Assembly: GCA_006742785.1 (NCBI GenBank)
Contig: AP019755.1
Coordinates: 558,001 to 622,000 of the forward strand
Source: Nitrosomonas stercoris
GTDB lineage: Bacteria > Pseudomonadota > Gammaproteobacteria > Burkholderiales > Nitrosomonadaceae
Direction: 5' to 3'
DNA: 64,000 nucleotides
Under the pieces are notes generated by a model, which saw only the letters and a program-made list of their open reading frames with translations, had not been told where the DNA came from and made no database searches. The position numbers and the translations under genes were made by a program. Shown here in pieces: positions 19,555 through 28,740 of this stretch. Numbering within the stretch: the stretch's first letter is position 1; every line of letters starts with the position of its first letter.

Positions 19555-20079
19555 ATGATGACCATAAACAAAACACTTGATCGACTCATGTTTGCACAAG
19601 GCAACTTATGCTTCTTTTGTGGCCAAACACTGCCAAAATCCGAAGCCAGCGTTGAACATTTAGTACCCAGCTCACGTGCTGGCAGTAACAGTGACGATAA
19701 TTGTGTCGCATGCTGCAAGACAATTAATCACTTGTTAGGCAGTATGTCTCTCAAAGAAAAAATAAAAGTTGTTCTGAACCAAAAAAGTGTATTTAAATGC
19801 CCAAGCAGCACCAAATCTACCGTTACTGCCAAGGGAAACAATGTATGCCAAGATGCATCTGCTACTCAAACCGACAGCTATACCATTGTTCTAGCTGATC
19901 TGAAAAAACGAGGAGCTTCACGGCCACGTAAGGTAGAAACGCTCAAAAGCACGATGCAAACGGCACTTAAAAATGCAAAAACACCTCTTACCGATACACA
20001 ACTGGAATCTCTTGTCAGACGCTTGCAGGCGGAAGGTAAAATTACCGTTGAAGCAACAAAGGTACACTATTCATTATAA
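19555..20079 (+). CDS. HNH-endonuclease-domain protein
   Basis: The 174-residue protein has an N-terminal HNH-like zinc-binding fold: CFFCG, then VEHLVPSSRAG and NCVACCKTIN, supplying the cysteine pairs and the central histidine. The C-terminal half is basic with a predicted helical segment (ADLKKRGASRPRKVETL and LTDTQLESLVRRLQAEGKI), like a small DNA-binding tail. Its role is unknown; nucleic-acid cleavage or binding is inferred from the fold. The start has two adjacent ATGs and no clear ribosome site. An MliC-like lipoprotein gene follows 21 bp downstream. Confidence 0.7.
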   Translation: MMTINKTLDRLMFAQGNLCFFCGQTLPKSEASVEHLVPSSRAGSNSDDNCVACCKTINHLLGSMSLKEKIKVVLNQKSVFKCPSSTKSTVTAKGNNVCQDASATQTDSYTIVLADLKKRGASRPRKVETLKSTMQTALKNAKTPLTDTQLESLVRRLQAEGKITVEATKVHYSL

Positions 20080-20100
20080 AAATACTTTGGTTAATATTCT

Positions 20101-20430
20101 ATGCGACGCAATCTCTACACCCTGATCACGCTCTTATTGCTCAGTAGCATCGTCTCTTGTACACCACTTGCGCCTGCCAACTCCGTGACTTCAATTATCA
20201 ATTCAGCGATTTTTGTTTCAGATTCCGGGAAAACGATACAAGCGATGTATCGGGACAATGATACGGTTACACTTACTTTTGCTAATGGCAGTAAAGAAGT
20301 ACTTGATCTTGCAGTTTCTGCGTCAGGTGCGCGTTATATTGCAGGAACGCATGAATGGTGGGAGCATCAGGGGGAAGCCAGTTATTCTGTTGATGACAAA
20401 CTGATATTTACAGGCAAACGACAACGTTAG
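20101..20430 (+). CDS. MliC-like lysozyme-inhibitor lipoprotein
   Basis: The 109-residue product has a signal sequence with lipobox IVSC at about residue 20. The mature domain carries the pattern typical of membrane-bound C-type lysozyme inhibitors: a dipping strand ending in FANGSKEVLDL, then SASGARY and HEWWEHQGEASY. MliC proteins sit in the envelope and block host or environmental lysozyme. The cysteines that form a disulphide in classic MliC are replaced (FVSDSG at the start, FTGK at the end). It is likely co-transcribed with the HNH gene. Confidence 0.72.
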   Translation: MRRNLYTLITLLLLSSIVSCTPLAPANSVTSIINSAIFVSDSGKTIQAMYRDNDTVTLTFANGSKEVLDLAVSASGARYIAGTHEWWEHQGEASYSVDDKLIFTGKRQR

Positions 20431-20448
20431 CCTGATAATTAAAGCAGA

Positions 20449-20469
20449 GCCGGGCACAAATAACCCGGC
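20449..20469. terminator. hairpin between convergent mliC-like gene and fadA
   Basis: GCCGGG pairs with CCCGGC around nine bases. There is no strong T-run on either side. Confidence 0.4.
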
Positions 20470-20496
20470 CAGAAGAAAGAAGTAGCAGAGAAATAA

Positions 20497-21699
20497 CTAC
20501 AGCGCTTCAAACACGCTGGCAGCACCCATTCCTCCTCCGATACACATAGTCACCATGCCATATTTGAGTTGATGACGGCGCAAGCCATGTAATAGCGTTG
20601 CGACCCGAATTGCTCCCGTTGCGCCTAATGGATGGCCCAATGCAATGGCGCCGCCTAGCGGATTGACTTTAGCGTGATCCAAACCTAAATCATGCATTAC
20701 TGCCAAACTTTGAGCAGCGAACGCTTCGTTCAATTCGATCCAGTCAAGATCATCCTGCCGAATGCCGGTTTGTTGCAGCACCTTGGGAATGGCCTTGGCT
20801 GGCCCGACCCCCATGATTTCCGGTGGCACGCCTGCGACTGCATAGCCGATAAAACGTCCGATTGGTGTCAAATTAAAACGCCTCAACGCTGCTTCACTTG
20901 CTACCACCACGGCACCAGCCCCATCCGACATTTGCGAACTGTTACCGGCAGTAACTGAACCATGTGCAGCAAATACCGGGCGCAACCGGGCCAGCACTTC
21001 TGCATTGGTATCTCTGCGCGGCCCTTCATCTGTATCCCGAACGACAGAAGCAGTATGAATACTAAGGGTTGCCAGATCCGGTCGATTTTCCTGAACAGGG
21101 TACGGTGTAATTTCATCCCTGAATTCACCTGTCTCAATCGCATGAATTGCACGATGATGACTTTCCAGAGCAAAGGCATCCTGTTCTTCGCGACTGACTT
21201 TCCATTGCTCAGCAACCTTCTCTGCAGTAATGCCCATACCATAAGCAATGGCGACCTGTTCTCCCCCCCGCTTGAACAATGCTGGATTCATGGCCACCTT
21301 ATTGCCCATCATTGGGACCATACTCATGCTTTCAGTGCCACTGGCGATGATGACATCCGCCTCACCCAGACGCACGCGATCAGCTGCCATGGAGACTGCC
21401 TGCAATCCGGAAGCACAAAACCGGTTAACTGTTACGCCCGGTACGCTATCCGGCAAACCTGCTAGCAATAGCGCCACCCGCGCAACGTTGATCCCCTGTT
21501 CTGCTTCCGGCATGGCACACCCTGCGATCACGTCTTCCACTGCAGCCGGATCCAATCCCCCGCATTGTTTCAACACTGCCTGCAATACATGCACCAACAT
21601 ATCATCCGGCCGGACATCCTTGAACATGCCGCGCGGTGCTTTACCCACCGGGGTGCGTGTAGCAGCTACAATATAAGCATCTTGTACTTGCTGGGCCAT
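20497..21699 (-). CDS. fadA: acetyl-CoA C-acyltransferase (thiolase)
   Basis: This thiolase cleaves 3-ketoacyl-CoA with CoA in the last step of beta-oxidation. The 400 residues include the nucleophilic cysteine in NRFCASGLQ near 97, NEAFAAQ, the histidine in [15 protein letters not shown] and the second cysteine in CIGGGMGAA. The ATG follows AAGGAGGAG. It lies 49 bp after the multifunctional dehydrogenase/hydratase gene on the same strand and is surely its operon partner, supplying the thiolase for the complex. Confidence 0.95.
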   Translation of the reverse strand: MAQQVQDAYIVAATRTPVGKAPRGMFKDVRPDDMLVHVLQAVLKQCGGLDPAAVEDVIAGCAMPEAEQGINVARVALLLAGLPDSVPGVTVNRFCASGLQAVSMAADRVRLGEADVIIASGTESMSMVPMMGNKVAMNPALFKRGGEQVAIAYGMGITAEKVAEQWKVSREEQDAFALESHHRAIHAIETGEFRDEITPYPVQENRPDLATLSIHTASVVRDTDEGPRRDTNAEVLARLRPVFAAHGSVTAGNSSQMSDGAGAVVVASEAALRRFNLTPIGRFIGYAVAGVPPEIMGVGPAKAIPKVLQQTGIRQDDLDWIELNEAFAAQSLAVMHDLGLDHAKVNPLGGAIALGHPLGATGAIRVATLLHGLRRHQLKYGMVTMCIGGGMGAASVFEAL

Positions 21700-21748
21700 C
21701 TGCTCCTCCTTCCATCCTTGAATGTTATTTCACCGCATCCGCTGCTTA

Positions 21749-24268
21749 TTAGTTGCGCAGCGGCTTACCGGTTTTCAGCGTATGCGCGATACGCTTCTGG
21801 GTTTTTTCCGTTGCCAGCAGCTCAATAAAGGCAGCACGTTCCAGTTTCAGCAGCCATTCCTCATCTACCTGGCTTCCCGCAACAATATCCCCCCCACACA
21901 TGACATCTGCAATCTTGCCGCCAATCAAATAATCATGCTCGGAAATAAAACCGCCTTCCAGCAGGTTCACCATATGGCTTTTAAGTGTTGCAGCGCCAGT
22001 TGAACCTGCCACCACAATTTCACGTGGACGCAACGGCGGACGATACCCGGTTTCAGCCAATGCCAATGCTTGTGCCTTGGCAACATGCAGCAATTCCAGA
22101 CGGTTCATGACAATTACATCAGCAGGTTTCAGATAATGCAGTGCTTTGGCCTGCTCCGCACTTTTTGCTAGCTGTGCCATTGCCACTGTCTGGAAATGAT
22201 GTTTCAGCACAGGGAAAGGATCATCATCCGGTGCATTACGTGCTGCTCGCAAGGCAAATTCCTTGCAACCGCCACCAGCCGGCAGTAATCCGACACCTGC
22301 TTCCACCAAACCAATATAGGTTTCCAGTGTTGCCACCGCACGATCACAGTGCATGACAAACTCACATCCCCCTCCCAATGCCATATTATCGACCGCCGCT
22401 ACCGTTGGAATCATGCTGTAGCGCAATTGCTGCGAAATTTGCTGGAAATGGGCGATCATCACCTCCACTTCAGCCAGCTTCCCGGCCATGAGCTTGTCAG
22501 CCATATCCAGACTGCGCGCAGCCTGCAATACTGCAGCTTCAGTCGCTTTTCTGGCACGTTTAAACAATTTCTCGAAAAAAGAAGGAGGCGGTGGTGGTGC
22601 AGGGGGAGCTGATGAAACTTCAGTTTTAGGTCGCTCTGTTGCTTTTTTCAGGTTTGCCCCCAGTGAAAACGGCGGCTCGGTTTGCCAGATCACAAGTGCA
22701 CAAAAATGGCGCTCGGCTTCGGCAATCGCCTGCTGCATACCCTGTAATACCAGATTATCAATAGTATGTTTTTTGGTTTTAAAACTGACGATGGCAATCT
22801 GATCACCGGTATGCCACATACGCAATGCATCCGTTTCCAGTATTGTTTCGCCATAAACCAGCTCTTCGCCCACCAATTTATCTGGAAACAATTGACGGCG
22901 ATATACTGGCAGCTGCGAGCGTGGCCGCATATTATCCACGACGGGAGCATAGGAACCTTGCTGCGTGTGCACGCCTTGCGTGGTATTTTGCCCAACTGTG
23001 CGTACCCAGGCTGGTAATGGTGTTTCCGCCATGGTTTTACCTTCGGCCATATCCGCTTCTATCCAGTCAGCTACTGTATTCCATCCGGCTGCTTGCCAAA
23101 TTTCAAAGGGACCTTGCCGCCAACCAAATCCCCAGCGTATGGCCAAATCAAGATCACGTGCGTTATCGGCAATAGATGCCAGCTGAACTGCACAATAATG
23201 AAACAGATCACGATGAATTGCCCATAGGAATTGAGCCTGTAAATGCGGATGCTCACGCAGCGAAGCCAGACGAACAGCAGGATCTTTCTCCTTCAGCAGT
23301 GCCTCCACTTCACCGTTGACCTCACTTTGTGCTAGCTGATAAGTGTCTGTATCAGGATCCAGCACATGGATGTCTTTACCTTGCTTTTGATAAACGCCTT
23401 TGCCGCTTTTCTGGCCAAGTGCACCTTGTTCGATCAATCTTTGCAGCCACTCCGGAACTGTGTAATAGCTGTGCCATGGATCCTCCGCTAGTCCATCCCA
23501 CATGGTTTGTACGACATGTGCCAATATATCCAGTCCGACCAGATCAGCAGTACGAAAAGTGGCACTTTTGGGTCGCCCAATCAAAGTACCGGTTAATTTA
23601 TCTACCAGATCAAATCCCAGGTTATATTGGCGGGCATGGTGCATAGCTGCCAGAATGGAGAATACCCCGATCCGATTGGCAATAAAATTAGGCGTATCTT
23701 TGGCTCGAATTACGCCCTTACCTAGATTGGTGACCAGAAAACTTTCCAGTGCATCCAGCACCTGCGGATCACTTTGTTGATCCGGGATCAACTCAACCAG
23801 ATACATGTAGCGCGGCGGATTAAAGAAATGCACACCGCAGAAACGCGGTCGCAGCGTTTCAGGCACAGCTGCCGCCAGTTGATTGATAGAAAGTCCCGAG
23901 GTGTTACTAGCCAGAATGGCCTGATCATTCAGATAGGGAGCAATTTTCTCGTACAGTGCCGATTTCAGATCCAGACGCTCAGCAATGGCTTCAATGACGA
24001 GATCACAATCCCCCAGCTTTTCCAGGTGTTGTTCGTAATTAGCCGGCTCAATATTGCTGGCTCGCTCAATTACCGACAGGGGAGCAGGTTGCTGCTTTTT
24101 CAGCTTGCCAATTGCTTTCAATACATTGGCATCGGGCTGTTCTCCTTCGGCTGGTAATTCAAACAGCAATGTTTCGATATTGGCGTTGATCAGGTGTGCT
24201 GCGATTTGTGTACCCATCACGCCTGCACCCAGTACAGCAGCTTTTCTTACGATGAATGGATTGCTCAA
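21749..24268 (-). CDS. 3-hydroxyacyl-CoA dehydrogenase/enoyl-CoA hydratase fusion (FadN type)
   Basis: The 839-residue bifunctional beta-oxidation enzyme has the dehydrogenase first: the Rossmann motif GAGVMGT at residues 13-19, then NTSGLSI, HFFNPPRYM and GFDLVDKLTG. The hydratase/isomerase domain is C-terminal, with ALGGGCEFVMHCDRAV near 627-642. This order matches the FadN/YusL branch, not classic FadB. A proline-rich linker (APPAPPPPPSFF) sits before the hydratase domain. The start is a TTG with AGGAGGGT eight bases upstream. With fadA it makes a compact fatty-acid degradation operon, notable if the host is a lithoautotroph. Confidence 0.93.
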   Translation of the reverse strand: MSNPFIVRKAAVLGAGVMGTQIAAHLINANIETLLFELPAEGEQPDANVLKAIGKLKKQQPAPLSVIERASNIEPANYEQHLEKLGDCDLVIEAIAERLDLKSALYEKIAPYLNDQAILASNTSGLSINQLAAAVPETLRPRFCGVHFFNPPRYMYLVELIPDQQSDPQVLDALESFLVTNLGKGVIRAKDTPNFIANRIGVFSILAAMHHARQYNLGFDLVDKLTGTLIGRPKSATFRTADLVGLDILAHVVQTMWDGLAEDPWHSYYTVPEWLQRLIEQGALGQKSGKGVYQKQGKDIHVLDPDTDTYQLAQSEVNGEVEALLKEKDPAVRLASLREHPHLQAQFLWAIHRDLFHYCAVQLASIADNARDLDLAIRWGFGWRQGPFEIWQAAGWNTVADWIEADMAEGKTMAETPLPAWVRTVGQNTTQGVHTQQGSYAPVVDNMRPRSQLPVYRRQLFPDKLVGEELVYGETILETDALRMWHTGDQIAIVSFKTKKHTIDNLVLQGMQQAIAEAERHFCALVIWQTEPPFSLGANLKKATERPKTEVSSAPPAPPPPPSFFEKLFKRARKATEAAVLQAARSLDMADKLMAGKLAEVEVMIAHFQQISQQLRYSMIPTVAAVDNMALGGGCEFVMHCDRAVATLETYIGLVEAGVGLLPAGGGCKEFALRAARNAPDDDPFPVLKHHFQTVAMAQLAKSAEQAKALHYLKPADVIVMNRLELLHVAKAQALALAETGYRPPLRPREIVVAGSTGAATLKSHMVNLLEGGFISEHDYLIGGKIADVMCGGDIVAGSQVDEEWLLKLERAAFIELLATEKTQKRIAHTLKTGKPLRN

Positions 24269-24414
24269 AATAACCCTCCTGCATGATCAGATTTCAGGGC
24301 AAATACCCTCTGCCCAAGACATAGACAGAATTGAGCCTGTCAGAAAAGATTACAAGCATGTGCTCTAAAGAGCAAGCGGTACAGCAGAAAAAATAGAAGA
24401 TTTACATAATCCCA

Positions 24415-24447
24415 ACTGGATCATATGCATCATGCTACTGATCCAGT
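24415..24447 (-). terminator. hairpin after the thioredoxin-like gene
   Basis: ACTGGATCA pairs perfectly with TGATCCAGT across a 15-base loop, 26 bp after the minus-strand stop at 24473. The T-run is weak. Confidence 0.4.
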
Positions 24448-24472
24448 CTGAGAAAAATGAATGTTACAGAAG

Positions 24473-24964
24473 TTATTTCACAGATTCGGTATTAACAAGG
24501 GTAAACCATTTTTTGACAAACTCCTCGCCCACCAACCCTGTTTTGACGATACGTTCATGCGCTTGATCATAAAAATAAGTGCGAGGAACCTCGCCATACC
24601 AGCGACGATCAATTTCGAACCGTAAACGCTCCGGCATATCCTCAGCGAACACCCAGCTATCCTCAACTTTATCCAACTTGTAACCAGCAAGATGCGCTAC
24701 GATTTCCGATTTCTCATCCGGCGTATCTGTAGCAATCAACACCAAATTTAATTCTGGATGCTGTTGCTTGAATTTGCCTAGCATTTCCAGTTCGGTAGGA
24801 CAATAAGTACAGGTAAGTGACCAAAGAAACATGAGAAAAGGCTTGCCTGCATGTTCTTCCTGAATCTGCGCCATACTGCCAGCTACAAAAGGGCGCAAAT
24901 TATCTGCAGCGAAAACGTTACCTGCAAATACCAACAGCATCACCAGTAATAAACGACGCATCAT
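24473..24964 (-). CDS. exported thioredoxin-like (TlpA-type) protein
   Basis: The 163-residue protein has a cleavable signal peptide ending VFAAD and a thioredoxin fold with active site CTYC (WSLTCTYCPTEL) and cis-proline region EVPRTYFYD. It should act as a periplasmic thiol reductase or metallochaperone-like protein. Its start overlaps the stop of the BNR protein gene by four bases (ATGA), showing tight translational coupling. The partner carries a conserved Cys-Glu-Cys-Cys motif, a plausible client; that link is inference. It ends the TonB-receptor/BNR/thioredoxin cassette. Confidence 0.85.
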   Translation of the reverse strand: MMRRLLLVMLLVFAGNVFAADNLRPFVAGSMAQIQEEHAGKPFLMFLWSLTCTYCPTELEMLGKFKQQHPELNLVLIATDTPDEKSEIVAHLAGYKLDKVEDSWVFAEDMPERLRFEIDRRWYGEVPRTYFYDQAHERIVKTGLVGEEFVKKWFTLVNTESVK

Positions 24965-26205
24965 AAATCCCCTCTCGCATCAAAAAGACGCACTCCTTCC
25001 TGTGCGCTATTCCACACTACCAACGGCTGATCCGCGTTATCTACAAACACAGGTAAATCTGCCGCACCACTCGTTGTCGCCACGATACGCGCTTCTGACC
25101 AAGTATTTCCTCGATCAGTTGATATCGACGTCATCATACGATATTGGTTACCATCAAATTCACGCCATGCCAGAAAGATCTGCTCTCCGTGAGCAGATAT
25201 AGCAGGGTGGCCTGGCTGAAAATCTAAATCACCAAAAGCATGCGGAGGAGTAGTTGTCATTTTTTCGCCATCGATACGTCGATAAAACAATCCTGGGTGC
25301 TCTGGATTACCAGTAAACCAAGCTAAATGAACACCACCCGCTGTATCTGCTGCAATATCACCACCATGATGCGGGCAAGCATTAATGGCCCAGCCTTCCT
25401 CACTGGCGCGAACAACTTTAGGTTCAGCGCCCATCCGTGCCAGGGCAAAATCGCGCATTGTTCCATCAAAAATATGGCGCCAGAACACAAAAGGCGTATC
25501 ATCCAAACCTAATGTCATACTAATTCTACAACATTCGCAGGCATGATCTGCTAATTTACGATTGGCTGAAAAACTCGCTCCGCCATCTTCTGATACTGCG
25601 TAATAAACCGTGCTGCCATTGTATTCTTGGCCATGTTTAACCGCTGCATTACGCACTCGCCCATCAAACCAAACCACCGTTATCCGGCCTTGATCATCTA
25701 GCGTCAAGGTACTGAAACCATGGCTGGTTTCCTCATGATCATCATTCACTGTCACTGGCGCTGAGAAAGTTTTGCCACCGTCTATCGAGCGGGCAAAACG
25801 CACATTGCTAGTAAATACTTTAGGTAATGCCTGCACCCAGGTGATTGCTATTACCCCATTGCGCACCATGATCTTGGGGCGATTCTGGTTTTCTGCAAGA
25901 ATGGCTTCTGGCTGTGGATTCACCTGTACTTCACTGGAAAAATGTTTACCACCATCTTCTGAATGACTCACCCAAATATGACCATCCTGCATACGTGCTA
26001 ACCACAGCTTACCTTGTTCATCTGCAGCCATAGAAACGGCCATACCAACCGTGCGGGCACGCATGTCTGCCCACATCTTGCTCATATCATGCTTATGGCC
26101 TATTGCTGGTTCAGCTGCTTGTGCATGTTCTGTCGCCTGCACAAACGGCAACACCATCAAAGTTGTTGTCATGAAAATTGTTGTAATAAATTGTTTTATT
26201 GACAT
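24961..26205 (-). CDS. periplasmic BNR/Asp-box beta-propeller protein with Cys-Glu-Cys-Cys motif
   Basis: The 414-residue product has a signal peptide (ending VQATEHA) and at least four Asp-box repeats (SHSEDGGKHFS, RSIDGGKTFS, SEDGGASFS, STDRGNTWS), the signature of sialidase-type beta-propellers. I see no clear sialidase catalytic Arg triad, so enzyme activity is doubtful. Special features are an N-terminal His/Met-rich stretch (GHKHDMSKMWADM), HACECCR near 221-227 and ACPHHGG, all suggestive of metal binding. A paralogue at 42006-43230 keeps CECCR and ACPHNGG. It sits between a TonB receptor gene and a coupled thioredoxin gene. A metal-handling role, perhaps copper, is inference. Confidence 0.8.
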   Translation of the reverse strand: MSIKQFITTIFMTTTLMVLPFVQATEHAQAAEPAIGHKHDMSKMWADMRARTVGMAVSMAADEQGKLWLARMQDGHIWVSHSEDGGKHFSSEVQVNPQPEAILAENQNRPKIMVRNGVIAITWVQALPKVFTSNVRFARSIDGGKTFSAPVTVNDDHEETSHGFSTLTLDDQGRITVVWFDGRVRNAAVKHGQEYNGSTVYYAVSEDGGASFSANRKLADHACECCRISMTLGLDDTPFVFWRHIFDGTMRDFALARMGAEPKVVRASEEGWAINACPHHGGDIAADTAGGVHLAWFTGNPEHPGLFYRRIDGEKMTTTPPHAFGDLDFQPGHPAISAHGEQIFLAWREFDGNQYRMMTSISTDRGNTWSEARIVATTSGAADLPVFVDNADQPLVVWNSAQEGVRLFDARGDL

Positions 26206-26370
26206 TATTTCCTCACTTGAAGTTAACCGCCAAGCAAACTAGATACAGTTTGTGTGGTATTTTTATCACAGGTTCCGTAGTGACGCCCCAACCAAGATAA
26301 GAATAACAGCGTTATGCCTTACTTCTTATCACCTAGATACACGCCTATAAAACCAACCTCGCTATTTGAT

Positions 26371-28494
26371 CTACATGCGGTATTCCAAACCCGCAAAGAA
26401 GGAGCGCCCATCTCCTGGTAAATATTGAGCCTGATCTATTCCTCCAGCATTCTCGATGACCCCGGTAGTCGCAGCATATTTCTGATTAGTCAGGTTACGC
26501 GCTTCAGCAAACCAGGAAAATCCACTTTTACTTTGTTTGCCAAGTTTGAATCCTAACAAAGCATAGGAATCAGCGTATGCGGTATTAGCATGATCCACAT
26601 AGTATTTCTGTGGCGACCATTCTACATTCGGACCAATATAATAATCGGCATGGCGATAAGTGAGATCGGCTTTATAAAAATGCCGTGGAATACCAGCAAT
26701 CTGATTGTTACCAAACGCGGCATCACCATCAAACTTGAAATCATTAAACATATACATTTGGCGCAGATAGAGTTTCTTGGCTAGCTCCACATCCAATCCT
26801 AATTCAATTCCTTGATGGATGGTTTTATTTGCATTAGTAGTAGAAACAGATGTCGGATTGTTTGGATCTACTCTGGCAAGCAGCTCATTACGCACATGCG
26901 CCCGATACAGTGCGATATCCCATTCCGCCATATCTGCCAAGCGCCCACGGCTACCTACTTCAAAGGTAATGGCACGCTGTGCTTTGGCAAACACCGGCGC
27001 TTGATTCAGCCCGCTGGTCAATTCGGCAAAGGTAGGCGGTTCAAAGCTGGTACTGACATTAGCAAAAAACTGCAGATCGCGATTTGGTTCATAAATCAAG
27101 CCGCCTTTGGGAGAAAAACGCTGGTAGCTCTTGCTTCGATCCAAAGCACCTGCCGTAAACAGATCCTTTTGTTTACGCGTGGTATAAGTGTACTGTCCAC
27201 CGGCAATCAGCGACAATTCTGGCAATAAATAAAATTGATTTTCGGCGTAAACATCGTAAGTACTAGAGTGTTGATCAAATTTAGTCGTACGTGCACCAGC
27301 AGCACCGCGAACATTCACGAAGCGGCTATCCATGACATTACCCCAGCTCGGTTCAAAACCCAGCACAAAACGATTCCGATAACCTGCAATCGGCATCTCG
27401 TTCACGTACCGTAGTGCCACCCCATAATCATTAGTGGGCTGGGATAGCACCTGGTAAATAGGGTGCCATAGATCTGTATGCGAGTAGAATCCGGAAAACT
27501 CCAGCTTTTGATCATCGCCCAATTTGAGGACAGTACGATTGGCCACCCGAATTCGATCAAGATCACGCGCATGCCTAAGATTGAAGCTGGTTGAGTTAGC
27601 CTGTTTAGGATTAGCTTTCAGCTGTGCTTTGGTCAGGTTACCTGGAATATGGGTGTTGGATTTGGTATAGGTCAGATAAAAGCGGGTTTCCAGATCAGGA
27701 CTGATGCGATAGCCTACATTACTGAACATGCGCCAATTTTCCTGTTCTGCCCACTCGCGAAAACCATCCTGACTGTAACGAGAAAAACTGACAAAATAAT
27801 CCAACGCACCATGTACGCCACCAGAGGAACCAAACAAGCGGTTATAGCCAAAACTACCTGCCTCACCGCGTATTCTGACACGCTCGGCATCATAACCGGT
27901 GGGGGTTACAAAGTTGATCGCCCCCCCGAGTGTAGTTGCACCATATTGCAACGCATTACCCCCTCGGAACACTTCAATGTAACGCGCTGCTAATGGCTCA
28001 ATTGATTGAAAATCTGCAGCACCATCGGCCAAATTCAGACGGGAACCATCTTGCAAAATTTTGATACCACGCAAATGAAAGGTGCGCTGAATACCTGAGC
28101 CACGAATTGACAACCGTGTCTCTTCAGCGCCGGAACGCGATTGTGCAAATACACCTGGTGAATAGCCTAACGCATCTTGCAAAGTAGAAGCACGCCCGGT
28201 GGAATAGGTTTCGCTATCGATGACATTGGCACCTCCCGGAATCCGACGCATAGCACGTTTGACCTCTGGCAAGCTTGGTACTGTAATAGCAGGCTCTATT
28301 TCTGAGGCAATCACACTAATTGTTTCCAATTGTATTGGCTCAGCCTCACTTTGCGCCCAGCCATTGTTCGACGCAATAATCGCCAGAGCCCCTGTCACGG
28401 TAATAGCCACTGGTCGTAGTGAAATCGGTGCAAACTGTTTTTTCTCAACTTCAAACCAGCTTCGTCTCATTTGTCTAATTTTTTTCCCCTTCAT
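26371..28494 (-). CDS. TonB-dependent outer-membrane receptor, FecA-like branch
   Basis: The 707-residue receptor has a long basic signal sequence ending NNGWAQ, then a plug with SLPEVKRAMRRIPGGANVID, ETRLSIRGSGIQRTFHLRG and FRGGNALQYGATTLGGAINF. The barrel ends LEYRM. The plug style resembles the FecA/ferric-citrate branch; the substrate cannot be read from sequence. The ATG follows AGGGA. The BNR protein gene begins 165 bp downstream on the same strand. A 17-bp palindrome lies 122 bp upstream and an IS5-family copy begins just beyond it, so the promoter region is kept but close to the insertion. Confidence 0.9.
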   Translation of the reverse strand: MKGKKIRQMRRSWFEVEKKQFAPISLRPVAITVTGALAIIASNNGWAQSEAEPIQLETISVIASEIEPAITVPSLPEVKRAMRRIPGGANVIDSETYSTGRASTLQDALGYSPGVFAQSRSGAEETRLSIRGSGIQRTFHLRGIKILQDGSRLNLADGAADFQSIEPLAARYIEVFRGGNALQYGATTLGGAINFVTPTGYDAERVRIRGEAGSFGYNRLFGSSGGVHGALDYFVSFSRYSQDGFREWAEQENWRMFSNVGYRISPDLETRFYLTYTKSNTHIPGNLTKAQLKANPKQANSTSFNLRHARDLDRIRVANRTVLKLGDDQKLEFSGFYSHTDLWHPIYQVLSQPTNDYGVALRYVNEMPIAGYRNRFVLGFEPSWGNVMDSRFVNVRGAAGARTTKFDQHSSTYDVYAENQFYLLPELSLIAGGQYTYTTRKQKDLFTAGALDRSKSYQRFSPKGGLIYEPNRDLQFFANVSTSFEPPTFAELTSGLNQAPVFAKAQRAITFEVGSRGRLADMAEWDIALYRAHVRNELLARVDPNNPTSVSTTNANKTIHQGIELGLDVELAKKLYLRQMYMFNDFKFDGDAAFGNNQIAGIPRHFYKADLTYRHADYYIGPNVEWSPQKYYVDHANTAYADSYALLGFKLGKQSKSGFSWFAEARNLTNQKYAATTGVIENAGGIDQAQYLPGDGRSFFAGLEYRM

Positions 28495-28615
28495 ATGTTC
28501 CCTGTTTTAATCAATTGCAATTCTCAGGAAAGCGCCATATAAAATATGTCAGCTACGTTCCCGGCACTCTTGCTATTACATCATCTATCATAAGCTGAGC
28601 AACAAAGCATAACAA

Positions 28616-28632
28616 TGCGACAAATTGTCGCA
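28616..28632. promoter_or_regulatory. 17-bp palindrome, putative repressor operator, site 1
   Basis: TGCGACAAATTGTCGCA is a perfect palindrome around a central A, 122 bp upstream of the TonB receptor start at 28494. It recurs at 39347 and, with one change, at 43284. The binding regulator is not in the window. Confidence 0.65.
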
Positions 28633-28740
28633 CCCCTGTTACTTATAACTCGAGTTCTATTATGTAAAACAAATAGTTGTGCTTAACTAATCTTTAATAC
28701 AAAAACGGATATGAAAATTGTTTTACAGAGATGCTTTTAA

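Noticed and set aside
20962-21465. A 167-codon open frame opposite fadA
   Set aside because: It is antisense to a well-supported thiolase, without protein-like motifs.
24961-26205. Annotation as an active sialidase
   Set aside because: Asp-boxes show the propeller fold only; I could not identify the arginine triad and nucleophilic tyrosine of sialidases.
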